The notes below the pieces were generated by a model. That model saw nothing but the letters and a program-made list of their open reading frames with translations. It searched no databases and was not told where the DNA came from. Shown here in pieces: positions 1 to 11,685 of a stretch of 64,000 nucleotides of DNA (position 1 is the first letter of the stretch; every line of letters starts with the position of its first letter). The DNA comes from Sarocladium kiliense (lineage: Eukaryota > Ascomycota > Sordariomycetes > Hypocreales > Sarocladiaceae), in assembly GCA_030734395.1 (NCBI GenBank), contig JAUZTG010000034.1, positions 744,001 through 808,000 of the forward strand. Reading direction: 5' to 3'. The position numbers were made by a program, and so were the translations under genes.

Positions 1-1972
1 GATGCGGCCGCTTCGCCAATGGAGGGCTGGTCGAGCTCGAATTGGAACCACTTCTCCCAGAACAGTCGGCTGTCGGCGTACCACTGCACGTTCTTGAGGA
101 ATAGAGCGCGCGTCTCTTCCACAGCACCCTTGCCCTTCCAAAGCAGGGTGGCGCACTCAGCCACGAGGGCGGCTTTCGTATACAGTTCGACAGTCGGCGC
201 ATCGATGTGGTCCTTCAGGACTTGTACCGCGGCGTCGAGGCCGCTTTGACGGCGCTGGAGATGCGCCCAGGAGACGATGACTTCAACACAGTCAGGTAGC
301 TTGGTCAATATGGCCTCGTGTATGTCTCTCGCAATGTCGATACGGCCGCAGCTTTCCTCGAAGAATGCCCACTGCAGGCGAATACCTGGTCGGCTAACTG
401 GTACGTGCATTGTGCTGGCTCTGATGTAGATGTGTCGCACTTCCTCCCTCAGGTTTCGCGCAGGATCTTGGTACTGCTGTGCCAGCATCCAACGCGCGTA
501 GCGGAACCAGAATTCATCGTAGAAAGCACATGTGACCAGACAACGCTCATAGAGACACACCACACGACCGAAATCGCCCTCTTCTTCCTCGAAATCGAGG
601 TACTTGCGCCAGTTGCTCAATTGTTGGTGGTCCAGCTCGGTGACATGGAAGTAGGGACGCTTAATCTCTGACTCGTATGTCCACCGTTTGGTCACCTCTT
701 CTTGAGTCTTGGTGAAAATCTCATAGTAGTAGGCATCGATCTTTGCACGAACGTCGCGCTCAACCTCAAGTTCCTGCCTTTGGCCCAAGCCTTGCGCAGT
801 TGCCTCGGCCTCTACTCTGGAGCGGAAAGTATCGAGGAGGGTGGCATCCACTAGCTCTGTGAGCGGGCGGCTGTGTGTGACGGTCCGGAACCTTTCGTAG
901 TACCGAGCATATTGATGCATTGGGATAGAGATGACGCGAACCAGAATTCCGGAGATGCGGTCGTGACCTTCATGCCGCTCTTCGAACTCGATGTATTTGT
1001 CCCAGAACGGATGTGCAAGGAAATCCAGACCGACCATTTGTGCGCCGCGCTCGAACAATCTGCAAGGACAGGTTAGGCGTGTTCGAAAGCTAAGGGGAAT
1101 GAAGGGCGAGGGAGGGTGGGAGGAGAGGTAAATACACAAGGGACGTGTGACCATGGGAGGATTGGCAAAACGGCGTTCACGATGGCTTGAAGGAAGGGTG
1201 CGTGCGGTGGATGTACGACGTGAAGCTGTAAACAAGCAGAGAGGTTCAACACGGCCTGATAGAGAGCGTAAGAGTGCATCCCGAGGGGGCAGGGGCTACT
1301 GCATAGCGTATCTCACCAACGACCCGGGTACGGCGAAGGAAGGAAAAGATTCTCAACTCTGCGGCCCGCGCATATGCGATCATGGTCGGACATGGTGCTG
1401 TCTTGGCGGGCTGTGTTAAGGTGAAGGGGGAAGGAAAAGGCATCCTGGTGGACTTACTCTCTGACCGCGCGAGGGTCATGGGTTGTGTCCATCTTGAAGG
1501 CGCAGTAGTCTGTCCAGAGGTCGACAGAGTTGGTAATGCTGGCGCATCCCCGCTCAAAGATCTGTTGAGGCTGTTAGCTATGCGCGTCGCAAACGACTGG
1601 AGACCAAGACTGAAGGGACGTACCATCTCTGCGGATTCAGGACCAGCAATGTTGAACTCGGTGTCGGCGTACTTTTTCCAGTATCCGAACAAGAGTGGGA
1701 ACTTCGCGAGGAAGCGGTCGTAGGCGTCGCGGAAAGTGGCCAGCGCCTGAGGGCTGGAATTGCGGTTCAGGTTCCCCTCGGCATTCTCGGCCGCCTTGAT
1801 CAGGTTTTCCCAGTGCTCGAAGTTATCAGGATCGGCTTCCTAGAGGCGCAAGAGCTTATCAGCACAGTGACTCGGATCCAGAGCGAGCAGAGATACTCAC
1901 CACTTCAGCGTTATGCTTGCGAACCGCAGCGTAGTCCTCATCGGAGCCGCCGTAGTGACCGAAGTCGCTCAT
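1..1972 (-). CDS. PRP39: Pre-mRNA processing factor 39 (U1 snRNP HAT-repeat protein), 3' end cut by window
   Basis: Predicted U1 snRNP component needed for 5' splice-site recognition, acting in the nucleus. Exons on the minus strand: 1972-1901, 1839-1624, 1561-1458 and 1059-1, joining in frame with GT-AG introns. About 483 residues are visible and the C-terminus lies outside the window. The start MSDFGHYGGSDEDYAAVRKH is the first ATG with a plausible N-terminus. The protein is a run of HAT (half-a-TPR) repeats with the W..Y..FE spacing, for example FEHWENLIKAAE, LFERGAQMVG, FWDKYIEFEER, LSNWRKYLDFEEEEGD, LYERCLV and WFRYARWML. This order and the LDFLAHPFWDKYIEFEER block match Prp39 rather than Clf1 or Rna14. 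The third intron (1060-1457) is long for this window at 398 bp. It is divergent from the inositol phosphatase gene. Confidence 0.9.
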
Positions 1973-3176
1973 ATTGCGTGAAACGAGCGTCGACTCTAAA
2001 GGCACTACTGAGATATAATCCGTCGAATGCGCGTCGTGAGGGAGGAAAGGAGCGTCGCAGGGTGGTCGAATCAAACAGGCATCGAGGTTGTTGCAAACCT
2101 TCACGGATTGCAGGTGGTTGGCGGCGGCTGTAGGTGCGAAGCCTTGCCTTGCGCTGATGGGACGAGTACCCACCCACTGTCACCCCTGCACTGACCGGGT
2201 ACAGCACCTGAAATGAGCTGCACCCAGCAAACAGCAGCTTGCTTCAACCCCAAAGGAGTTTAGCTCACGCCAGACTTGACGATTACCCGCAGCTGAGCCG
2301 CATGACTCAGCAGAAATTGAGCGGGCTAGACTTGGTCGGCGCACTGCCCAGCGAGAAACCTCTTTTCCTCCTTCTCCCATACATGGCTGGTGATGATTCT
2401 CAATACATACAAATATGATAGGAAGAGGATGAACGCTCCCGATCAGGAGCATGATCTCACTTTTCGAATCTGAAGCCTTTTCTCGATCTTTCTCTTTTCT
2501 TCAACCCAACGCAGCGCGGACATCTCCCGCCCAAGATCACTGATACAAATTCTGACCCAGCGTCGACTCGCTACAGCCAGCCTCGAAGCGTACATCCCTA
2601 TAGATTGAGCTGCTATCGGTTGTCTTGATAGATTTGCCTGGAAACCCTCATTGCAGGAATACCCACGACTTGCGGTAGATGATAGCTTGGAAGGGATTGA
2701 AGGTCACCGAGTGATGTGCAACGCTCGACAGGCTCCTTCACGCGTGATCCAGTACTCGAGCACTTGATTAGGCTTAATTGTTCCAGATATCAACCCTAGG
2801 AACACGTAGATACCAGAATGTCTAGACCAGCTTTTGAAGCTGTGGTACCTAAGCCAGCCAGGCAGCTTGGCTCAGCTCTGAACATTTTGGCGGGGCAACC
2901 TTGAACCTCGAGGCTCACTCCACCAACCTGGAATCGTACTTGTGCCGCGACGTCATTTCAAGGCTCGAACAGTGCCGTTTCCTCGACATGTGCACCATGT
3001 TCCAGACTTGAGTGACACAATCTTACTTCTTGTCGAATACCTGTTCACGACTCTTTGCCATTTAGTCCTCTCGTGCTGCAAACAATGGACGATCCTCGCA
3101 TCTAAATCTCATCTACTCCCCGCGTGCTCGCTGACCCGACCGCCTCCTCTAGCCACAAACGACTCCCAGCGCGGCC
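1973..3176. other. Divergent intergenic region between PRP39 and the inositol phosphatase
   Basis: About 1.2 kb with short ORFs only. It must hold both promoters and 5' leaders. The part just before 3177 is C-rich and pyrimidine-rich, as is usual for fungal leaders. I see no defined element I can support. Confidence 0.6.
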
Positions 3177-6100
3177 ATGGACTTTCCACCGCCACCGCGG
3201 GTGCCTCACGGAACGCTGCCAGAGCGGTCGAGCGAGCTATACATACGCGACTATCCCCATCGCTCGATTGCCATCGTCACCTCATCTCACGCCCTGATCT
3301 TGCGGTACAGTCAGGCCGCCACCGAGGCTGGTTCCAACAATGGCTCCCACACGAACCTTCCAAGAACTCGCGGCAATGCCGGCGACTCTACAGCTGCTAA
3401 GTGCATGGTAGAATTCACCCCGGTCTCCGAAAACCTATTGCGGGACTACCGTTCGCTTACGCCGCAGCCGGTCTACGGCACGCTCGGCTTGATTGCGGTC
3501 AACAACGAAGTGTTTCTGTCGGTCATCACAAGTGCTTCCAGGGTGGCAAGCATACGGCCGGGAGAGACAGTGGAACGTATTGGAGGAGTAGCATTCTATT
3601 GCCTGAGTAGTGACAACTACGATGATGTGGTCCCCCTTGAGGCTCTGGAGGCTGATGGCGGGGGCTACGGGGATACGAGAAGTGTTCACGACCAGACGAA
3701 TCCGTATGGACAAGGACTGAGCCGGCGCGAACCGGCTTTAGAGCATCCATGCCACGAACTTCGGAAGCTTCTCAGCAACGGCACGTTCTATTACAGCACT
3801 GATTTTGACCTGACGAATCGAGTGCAAGATAGGTACGATGACTCAAGACACCCCGACGATGTCTATGACTGACAGCCGTGCTAGACCCGTCAATTCGAAC
3901 TCCTTCGACATAGACAATTTCGATGAATCTTTTCTCTGGAACTCGTTCATGATTAGCCCTCTTGTCCAGTTCCGATCACGACTCATGCCAAAAGAACGGG
4001 AAGCTCTCGACTCATCTCGCATTCTCACATCAGCAATCAGAGGGTTCTGCCTTACGATGACCATACCTCTATCCTCTTCACCTCTCAAAGCTAGCGACAC
4101 CGGACGTCCCTCCTTCCTAACGCTCATCTCCCGGCTCTCATGTCGCAGAGCCGGCACACGGTTCAACTCAAGAGGTATCGACGATGATGGACACGTCGCC
4201 AATTTCGTTGAGTCTGAAACGACATTCTGGAGTCCTTCGGGGACCCTCTTCTCATATGCCCAAGTCCGCGGATCTGTCCCTGTCTTCTGGGAACAAGCTG
4301 CGGACTTGATTCCTGGGCGGCAAAAAATCACGGTCACAAGATCTCCTGATGGCACACAGCCAGCCTTCAATAAGCATTTCGAGGAGCTGGAGCAGAGTTA
4401 CGGTGCTGTTCACATTGTGAATCTTCTCAGTCAAGAGAAGCCCAGCGAAGTCGAACTGAGTACGCTGTACCGTAATGGAATACGGCATAGCCCATTAGCA
4501 AGGCCAACGGCCGATGGATCTTCAGATCATGTACTGCTGCGCGATACCCATTACGATTTCCATGCAGAAACAAAGGGGCCGGCGGGATATGAGGCTGCTC
4601 GCGGGATTCGTCGGTACATCGAGGACTCTACCGATGCCTTTGCCTACTACTTGGCCGAGGAGACCGATGATAGGATCGATGGCATTGGCCCAGAGGGTCA
4701 TCATCGGTTAGTTGTGGTGCTCCAACAAGAAGGTGTCTTCCGCACTAATTGCTTGGACTGCTTGGACCGTACGAACCTCATACAAACTATGATCTCTCAA
4801 ATGGCAGTCGAGGCCTTTCTCGGCCACCGAGGAGTGTCAGCCGGCTCTGACTTCTGGATGAGGCATTCCAGCTTGTGGGCCGACAACGGTGATTCGCTAT
4901 CCAGGACCTATGCTGGCACTGGTGCCCTCAAAACATCGTTCACCCGCCATGGCAAGATGTCATTGGCAGGCGCTGTGGCAGACATGCGCAAGTCTGTTCA
5001 GAGGATTTATCACAACAACTTTATCGACCCTTCGCGGCAGGTTACCATTGACATGCTACTCGGTCGTAACGTAGGACAGGCGCCAGTCCATCTATTCGAT
5101 CCAATTAGCGACTACGTCTCAGTTGAGCTTGGGAAGCGAAGTGATGAGTTCACATCCTTCAAGAATATCAGTCTGTGGGTTGGGACTTTCAATCTCAATG
5201 GCCAGACAAACGGAATAGACCAAGATCTGTCTCCATGGCTGTTCCCTGAGTCACTTGGCTCGACACAGCCAGACTTATATGTCGTCGGCTTCCAGGAGAT
5301 CGTGGAGCTCAGCCCGCAGCAAATCATGAACAGCGACCCGTCACGGACGCGACTGTGGGAGCAAGCCGTGAAGCGAAACTTGAACCAGCGTCAGGCCCAT
5401 CTTGGGGGCGAGAAGTACGTGCTGCTTCGCAGCGGTCAGCTGGTTGGCGCTGCTCTGTGCATCTTCGTAAAGACCTCAGCCCTCGGCGATATCAAAAACG
5501 TCGAGGGTAGTGTCAAGAAGACAGGCATGTCAGGGATCGCGGGCAACAAGGGCGCAGTGGCAATCCGATTTGATTATGCCAACACACAGATTTGCTTTGT
5601 GACCGCTCATTTGGCTGCTGGATTCGCCAATTATGACGAGAGGAACAGGGACTATGCTACGATCCACCATGGCCTCCGTTTCCAGCGAAATCGCAGTATC
5701 GATGATCACGGTAAGAAAAACTCTCCCGATGTACCGTCTAAGGCTGTGCTGACTTCCGTGGGCAGATGCTGTGATTTGGCTTGGTGATTTCAACTACCGC
5801 ATCGGTCTGAACTCAGAAAATGCCCGTGCTCTGATCAAGAGGCGAGATCTTGAAACTCTCTATGAGAACGACCAGCTCAACTTGCAGATGGTGGCTGGTC
5901 TCGCGTTCCCCTTCTATTCCGAGGCCAGAATCACCTTCCTTCCGACCTACAAGTTCGACTTGGGGACCGACACATATGACACATCGTGCGTACAGCCTCT
6001 AATTCCACCACAGAATGGGCACTGATACCTTCACAGAGAAAAGGCACGTATACCTGCCTGGACGGACCGAATCCTTCGAAAGGGAACGCATCTGCGGCAA

Positions 6101-7180
6101 CTTGCCTACGACTCGGCCCCTCTTCGCTTCTCAGACCACAAGCCAGTATATGCACTCTTTGAATGCCGAGTCAGTCTCGTGGACGAAAATCGCCGCAATG
6201 CTATCAGCCAGGAGCTGTATAGCCGCCGGAAAGCCGACGTCGGGGATGCAGCAGCGCACGTGGGTGATATTGAGGACTCTGACGAAGAAGATCTCATCGG
6301 GTACGATGCGATTGAGCCCGGACTGCCACCTGCCAGCTCGGACAAGCAGAAGTGGTGGCTCGATAACCGGCAGCCCGCGAGAGCACAAGTATCTGTACCG
6401 AACGGACGGAGTGGGCAACCGATGTCTTTAAACCCACAGAGGCCATCCAATCCATTTGGCCAGTCTGAAGACCAAGACTGGGTTGACATTCCGCGATCCA
6501 ATTCGAAGACATCATTGTCGAGTATGTCGAGCTCGCCATACGAGAAGGTCAACTTGCCCTTACGGATGCAATCATCCTCAGCTTCGCCTGCAGTGGCTAG
6601 GAAACTACCGCCGGCATACAACCCTGAGGCTCTACCCGCCCGCGTGGGGCGGATGAACTTGCTGGACGACTCAAACCCACGGGCACAGAATGACGGCACA
6701 GACACGCCCCCGCCTCCGCCGCCACCGAGAAGACAAACAGCAGGTGTCGGCGGCAGACCATCACAACCACCGACTAACATGTCCCTGGAGCGAACGCAGA
6801 CACAGCCTTCCCGGCCAGCATCATCAGCCTCGACAACATCCCTTCAACAACGCAGTAAACCGAGTGCGCCGCCGATAGCCAGGAAACCTGCACACCTCAC
6901 CGGGGGCTCGTCCCAAATGCAAAGCCCAATCTTGATGCAGGACAGAGACAGGGCGGACGAAAAGCCGCCGCTACCGAGCAGGACCTCTACGATGGGATCG
7001 CAGACGGGGGCGGTAAAGTTACCGGGAATGGATGGGGGACCGGCACTTCCATCCAGAAAGCCAGTAGCAACGCCGGCGAGGCAGCAACAGCAGCAGCCAC
7101 CTGGAGATCTGCTGGACTCCCTGGATGAGGATGGACGTGGCGTCGGAGGATGGGAGACGTTGCAGCCCAGTAGGATGTAA
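3177..7180 (+). CDS. Synaptojanin-like polyphosphoinositide phosphatase (SacI + 5-phosphatase)
   Basis: Predicted to remove phosphates from PI(4,5)P2 and other phosphoinositides at the plasma membrane and endocytic sites, like yeast Inp51/52/53. Exons 3177-3832, 3885-5710, 5766-5985 and 6037-7180 join in frame to 1281 residues; the yeast proteins are about 950-1180. The N-terminal SacI domain has the CX5R(T) signature CLDCLDRTN near residue 508. The 5-phosphatase domain carries WVGTFNLNG, WLGDFNYR (near 833), PAWTDR (near 907) and SDHKPV (near 934). The C-terminal 340 residues are Pro/Ser-rich, with a PPPPPPPRR stretch and one NPF tripeptide (in RPSNPFGQ), as expected for SH3- and EH-domain partners in endocytosis. 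Start chosen as the first in-frame ATG after a CT-rich leader. Which of the Inp paralogues it equals cannot be told from sequence alone. Confidence 0.93.
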
Positions 7181-9637
7181 ACTGTAGCGCCATGGACGTT
7201 TGGCTACAGTAAGCGTTGCCTACGTAAGACATAAGCCGCACAACGCCGGCTCGGAACGGACGATCAACTAGTAGTGTTTGGCAGACGTGTAAGTGGGCGC
7301 ATGGCGTTTACGATTCACAGACAGACATGCAACAATGCGAAGAGAAAAAGTTCAAATTTTTTCACATAAAGCCTCCCTGCATCTCGGTGACATCGGGAGG
7401 GAAAGGGGATGGCCAGTTCGTTATGATGTGACTTGGCAAGCTGGCTCGACTGTATATTCAAGGAAACAGGAGCGAACATGCCACATGTCTGCCCACGCAA
7501 GCGGATGCGGATGGAAGGGTGAGTTGGAGGGTGACACGACGGCGGTTACCGGGCGGCAGTCCCCTTGTTTTGCTGTCAGCGCCAGCGTTGGAATTAGGGT
7601 GAATGTCAATTGACTGATATGACATTCGTAAAAAATAAAAAAAAAAAAAGCAGGAAAGAGACACCGTCAAGTGTAGGTCTTGGCATTTGACGTCCGTTAA
7701 GATCAGGCCATCAAGGCGAAGAGCTGGGGTGGGATGCATTCATGACTCGGGACTTCATAGGCTGCTGCCATGTTAGCGAAGGTTGGATGGAGGAGGAGGA
7801 GGGGATTCGCCAAGAGGTGGGGATCACGTGTGCAGATGCCGGGGGTGGGACTGAGGATGGTCAGGGAGGCAGGCTCTGGTTGGGTAGCATCGCGATAACC
7901 TCGGGAGTGAAGCATGTAAAGAGGTAAGTCTGAATTGGTGGGAGGAGACGAGTGGACGAGAATGAGTCAGGTCAGCACTCAGGAATCAGGGTCTCGTCTG
8001 GTCTTGTCCCGTCTTGTCTTAACTTGTCTTGGTCGAGTCGCACAGCAGTGAGCGCGAGGGAGATGCATGTGGTCTTTCTATCTAGTCGTGTCTTGAAGGG
8101 CGCCTCTGTCTCTCTCTGCTACCACTCAGTCTGGGCCTTAGTCGTGTCGTGTGAGCATGAGAGAGCCAGAGTTAGCCGAGCAGAAGTACTGGATCGGGGG
8201 AATTTGTGTGCAAGTCTACTTCGAGCTGCACTGGCCCTCTAGCGACCCCACCCACTGACTTCCATCGCACTGCCCCCGATCACGGCAGACTCCGATCCAG
8301 ACCTTCGCTTTCCTCTGTGCGGCCTCCTCCTGTTGCTGCTCTGGGCCCTCGTCTTTGTCTCTCGTCAATCTGTGTCTGCATCTATTTCAATCACTCACCC
8401 AGCATTGCATGATCAATTCCATCCCTTCTGGATCCTGAGCCACTACCCATTGCCTCTATTTGATAAACCGTCCCCCTCCCTGGCATATACCCGAAAGCGT
8501 CATACCTCTGCCCTCCTCTCCTCACCTCTCACCGGGACGCACTGACCCCCTGCAACAAACATTAAACTCCCCCCGCAATCACTGCGCTACGCTGCGCTGC
8601 GCACTGCACTACACTGTACACTTACTGCAGTCCAGCTCTTCCTGCACTGCTGCACCCCGTGGCGATCACTTCGCGCCTTGGCTTCCTGTCGGTTTGGCTG
8701 GTCCCCATACAGTGCTGGACCTTGGCCCTGTCTCTCTCTCTCACAATCCTCCTCTCTTCTTCCCTCACCTCCTCCCTTCTCGACACTCTCCATTCCCTCT
8801 CCTCTTGCTGGGCTAGCTACCTTTTAACTCAATCTTTCCACTCCGCGAATCTCCATCTTCCGACTTCCCTACTCATCATCCTCCTCCTCCAAGGCCAGCC
8901 GCATCCGCAGCCCCACCAACCATCCATCCGCACCATCTTTCACGCCATTCACCGGTCCATCGCCTCACGTGCCCACCGTTCAACCAATACTTAACCTTAT
9001 CCAACGCCTCGACCTCTGTCCTATACCCTTCGCAACCAACCAGCCGTCACGGGTACGCTCCAGCCTAGTCATTCCTAGTTCGACTGAACCGACCTTTCTC
9101 CGCGGCCCTCTCTGCATTTGCATCTGATCCTCTCCGACTTCGCATCGCTGCTTGTTCCTGTTTTCTTCTTCCTCGCACACCTATACACAAGCCTCACTTG
9201 TTCCACTTCGATTTCGATATCGATACCGAATCAAGTGAACAAAGTTCGATTTGGCAACTTTCCATCACAGCCTCAATCCTCCCTGTCTCAATCCTTGCTC
9301 GGTCTTCACCGACTACTCGTCGCCTCGACGTCTGCGACAGGGTTCAGTCATCCACCCCAGACCGAAAAGGCGGACTGGACGCCACAACTTGCAATCCCGC
9401 CCTTGGGGTCCTCGCAACCCAAGAGACAATAACCCTCTGCTTGTCGATACTTTTTCCGTCCGTCCTCAGCCTTTTTCCTCCCTTCGACCAGATTGAGGAC
9501 GGCTAGAACCGACAGTCAAACGCACGCTCACCCATTCCTGATGCGCCTGGACTATCACCACATGCATCACACCACTCCTTGGGTTTGACTTCCTCACACT
9601 TTCAACGCCGCAAATTGCCACTCATCAATTGCCCATC
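7181..9637. other. Intergenic region with long CT-rich leader
   Basis: 2.46 kb without a convincing gene. The first part is the 3' flank of the phosphatase and includes an A-rich stretch near 7630. From about 8200 to 9600 the plus strand is strongly pyrimidine-rich (many CTCTCT and TCCTCC runs), consistent with a long promoter and leader for the gene starting at 9638. Short low-complexity GTCTTGTC repeats occur at 7990-8035. Overlapping ORFs in this stretch are composition artefacts. Confidence 0.6.
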
Positions 9638-10135
9638 ATGGCAGTCGACGCAACTCCCGTCGACTATACCCCCCTCTCCTCCACCAAACAGAACCGCATT
9701 CTCATTTGGCGCGACGAGGTTGCTGCCAACGCCCTTCCCGACCCTTCATCCGACTCATCGTCCCTTGCGCCATCTTCCTCTAATTCTACAAATAACTCCT
9801 CATCCTCTGCCGCTTCTACTACTGCCAAAGATAGTCCCAACAACCTCTCGCGAAGGTCACGGATTTGGCGCCGTCTTAGCAAGCGTCTTCGCGTCCCGAG
9901 CTTGTCTTCAGGACCCAGTGCTCTGGACCTTGAGCTGAAGGCTAGGGAGGAAGTGAGGACGGGTATGTATCGCGAGAGCTGGGCGGCGGAGGAGAGGGCG
10001 AGGGAGGCGAAGGAAAGGGGAGCAGAAGAGGATGAGATGGATGAGATCAAGGGGAAGCTGGTGGAGACACAGGAGAGGCTGGAGAGGGCCGATAGGCTTC
10101 TTAATCGGGGAGTCATGCTGCCACCAGCCTGTTGA
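9638..10135 (+). CDS. Small fungal orphan protein with Ser-rich middle and C-terminal coiled coil
   Basis: A single-exon ORF of 165 residues, start MAVDATPVDYTPLSS. An in-frame ATG lies three codons upstream, but this one has the better context (CATCATGGC). I do not recognise a family. Visible parts are a short N-terminal segment with KQNRILIWRDEVAA, a low-complexity Ser/Asn stretch at about 35-70, a basic patch RRSRIWRRLSKRLR at about 75-88, and a charged helix from about 105 to 155 (EERAREAKERGAEEDEMDEI, then ETQERLERADRLLNRG) likely to form a coiled coil. No signal peptide or membrane segment is seen. Its long pyrimidine-rich leader and clean codon use favour a real gene. The basic patch could bind membrane or nucleic acid, but that is speculation. 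Confidence 0.62.
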   Translation: MAVDATPVDYTPLSSTKQNRILIWRDEVAANALPDPSSDSSSLAPSSSNSTNNSSSSAASTTAKDSPNNLSRRSRIWRRLSKRLRVPSLSSGPSALDLELKAREEVRTGMYRESWAAEERAREAKERGAEEDEMDEIKGKLVETQERLERADRLLNRGVMLPPAC

Positions 10136-11685
10136 GCACTCTCAGAGCACCAGCGTTTTACTAGAGCGCATCGCGCCATCGAAGCATGACGGAGTTTGAG
10201 GAACCTCCCTCTTGGGAGCTAATTACGGCAACGAAATCTATGACTGGGAAAGACCAACAACGGGAAACGGGGGAGGAAGAAATGCCTTATCATGACATGA
10301 TCATGGGATGTGCTCTTGATCGGGTTTGGAAAGGTTACACGAGAGGGAGACACGAAACTTGGGGGTTTCTCTGCACTGGACTACGAGTACCTGGGCCATC
10401 TCCGCCATTTTCTCCCTCGCTGGAACATCTTTAATTGGTTCGAATGGTCGTTTTGTTATTTCTATATTATACCCCCCTACAATATTCATTCATTCAAATC
10501 TGAAATTTTTATATCATCAATCCTTTTGCGGCACCCGAACGATATCACATGTCAAATGCCGACCACGTTTGCTCAACCCATCACCTCCTCTTCAGCACAG
10601 CCGGTCTTCGTCTCCATCGAACTTCACATGCCGAAGAGATCGCTCAGCTTCCTTCACGTACAAATATCTGCCATGTTGGACTGTGAAAAGAAGGTAGAGC
10701 CCATGGAGCGTCTTGTGACCGTGGGAGAACTTCAGACCATCTGGTCCCCAGCCCCCCGCAGCAACGCATAAACCACAGCTAGGGGGGACGAGCTCAACGT
10801 AGAATAGAAGCGCGCGCAATTGTGGATTTCCATGGATGGAAGAGTAGTCCTGATATCAATCTCTCTATAAGTTTTGGAGATATTCGAATCGATATCTAGG
10901 GAGATTTAAGAAAACTCGACTTAGTAGGATATTCATCCCGGTCCTGTCACGAATGGGGCCAAGCTGAGGGATAGGGTCACACAACCATGGGCACCATCGA
11001 ACAGCAGGAGACAGGAGAGGATACTGTGAGGACACCACTTGCAAACAAGACCAAATTAGGGAGAGTATTTTGTGATTTTATCTGAAGAAAGGGAATGGAC
11101 CGCCAAACCCCGCACAATTTGACGAGGCTTGAACGGAGGCCAGGCTTCCTAGGACACGAAAAGAGGAATAAGGAGCAAAAGAGACAAGAAAACAAAACGT
11201 AGAACGCATCCGCGCCGTGCCCTCTTCCCTCCCCTTGAAAAAATTCCCTTTCGTCCCCCCTTCTTGGCTACCAGCCAGCATCCATGAAAGTTACCCTTCT
11301 GGTCCAGATTGCATCGTTCATCAGCCACCAAATCGGTCTTCCGTCTCCCGTCCCCTTACTCCCCGTTTGGGTCGTTTGTTTTGTTTGCCAAATCAAGAAA
11401 GGGAAAGAACAACAGCATGAAAAGAGGAAAACAAGCAACGCACTGCGCAGAGCCACCACTATATAAACCAGCCAGCCAGCCTTGGGAATCCGACAAGCAG
11501 GGTAGCAGGCATAACTACAGCCCCGCTGTCAGCTGGAAACATAACTCCCACCGACTCCACGGTTTGGGTAATAAGCGGAGGGCATGGGAGGAAAGGAACA
11601 GCCCTCTAGGTCATCAGAAAGCTAGAGACAACTCTCGGATCCTGTATGCCGAGGTGCCCTGTTGGTATCCATACTCGCAAGACAT
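10136..11685. other. Convergent 3' flanks
   Basis: About 1.55 kb between the end of the coiled-coil orphan (+) and the end of the 14-3-3 gene (-). It should hold both 3' UTRs and polyadenylation sites. AT-rich around 10450-10520 and 10860-10910. No gene, RNA or repeat seen. Confidence 0.55.
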
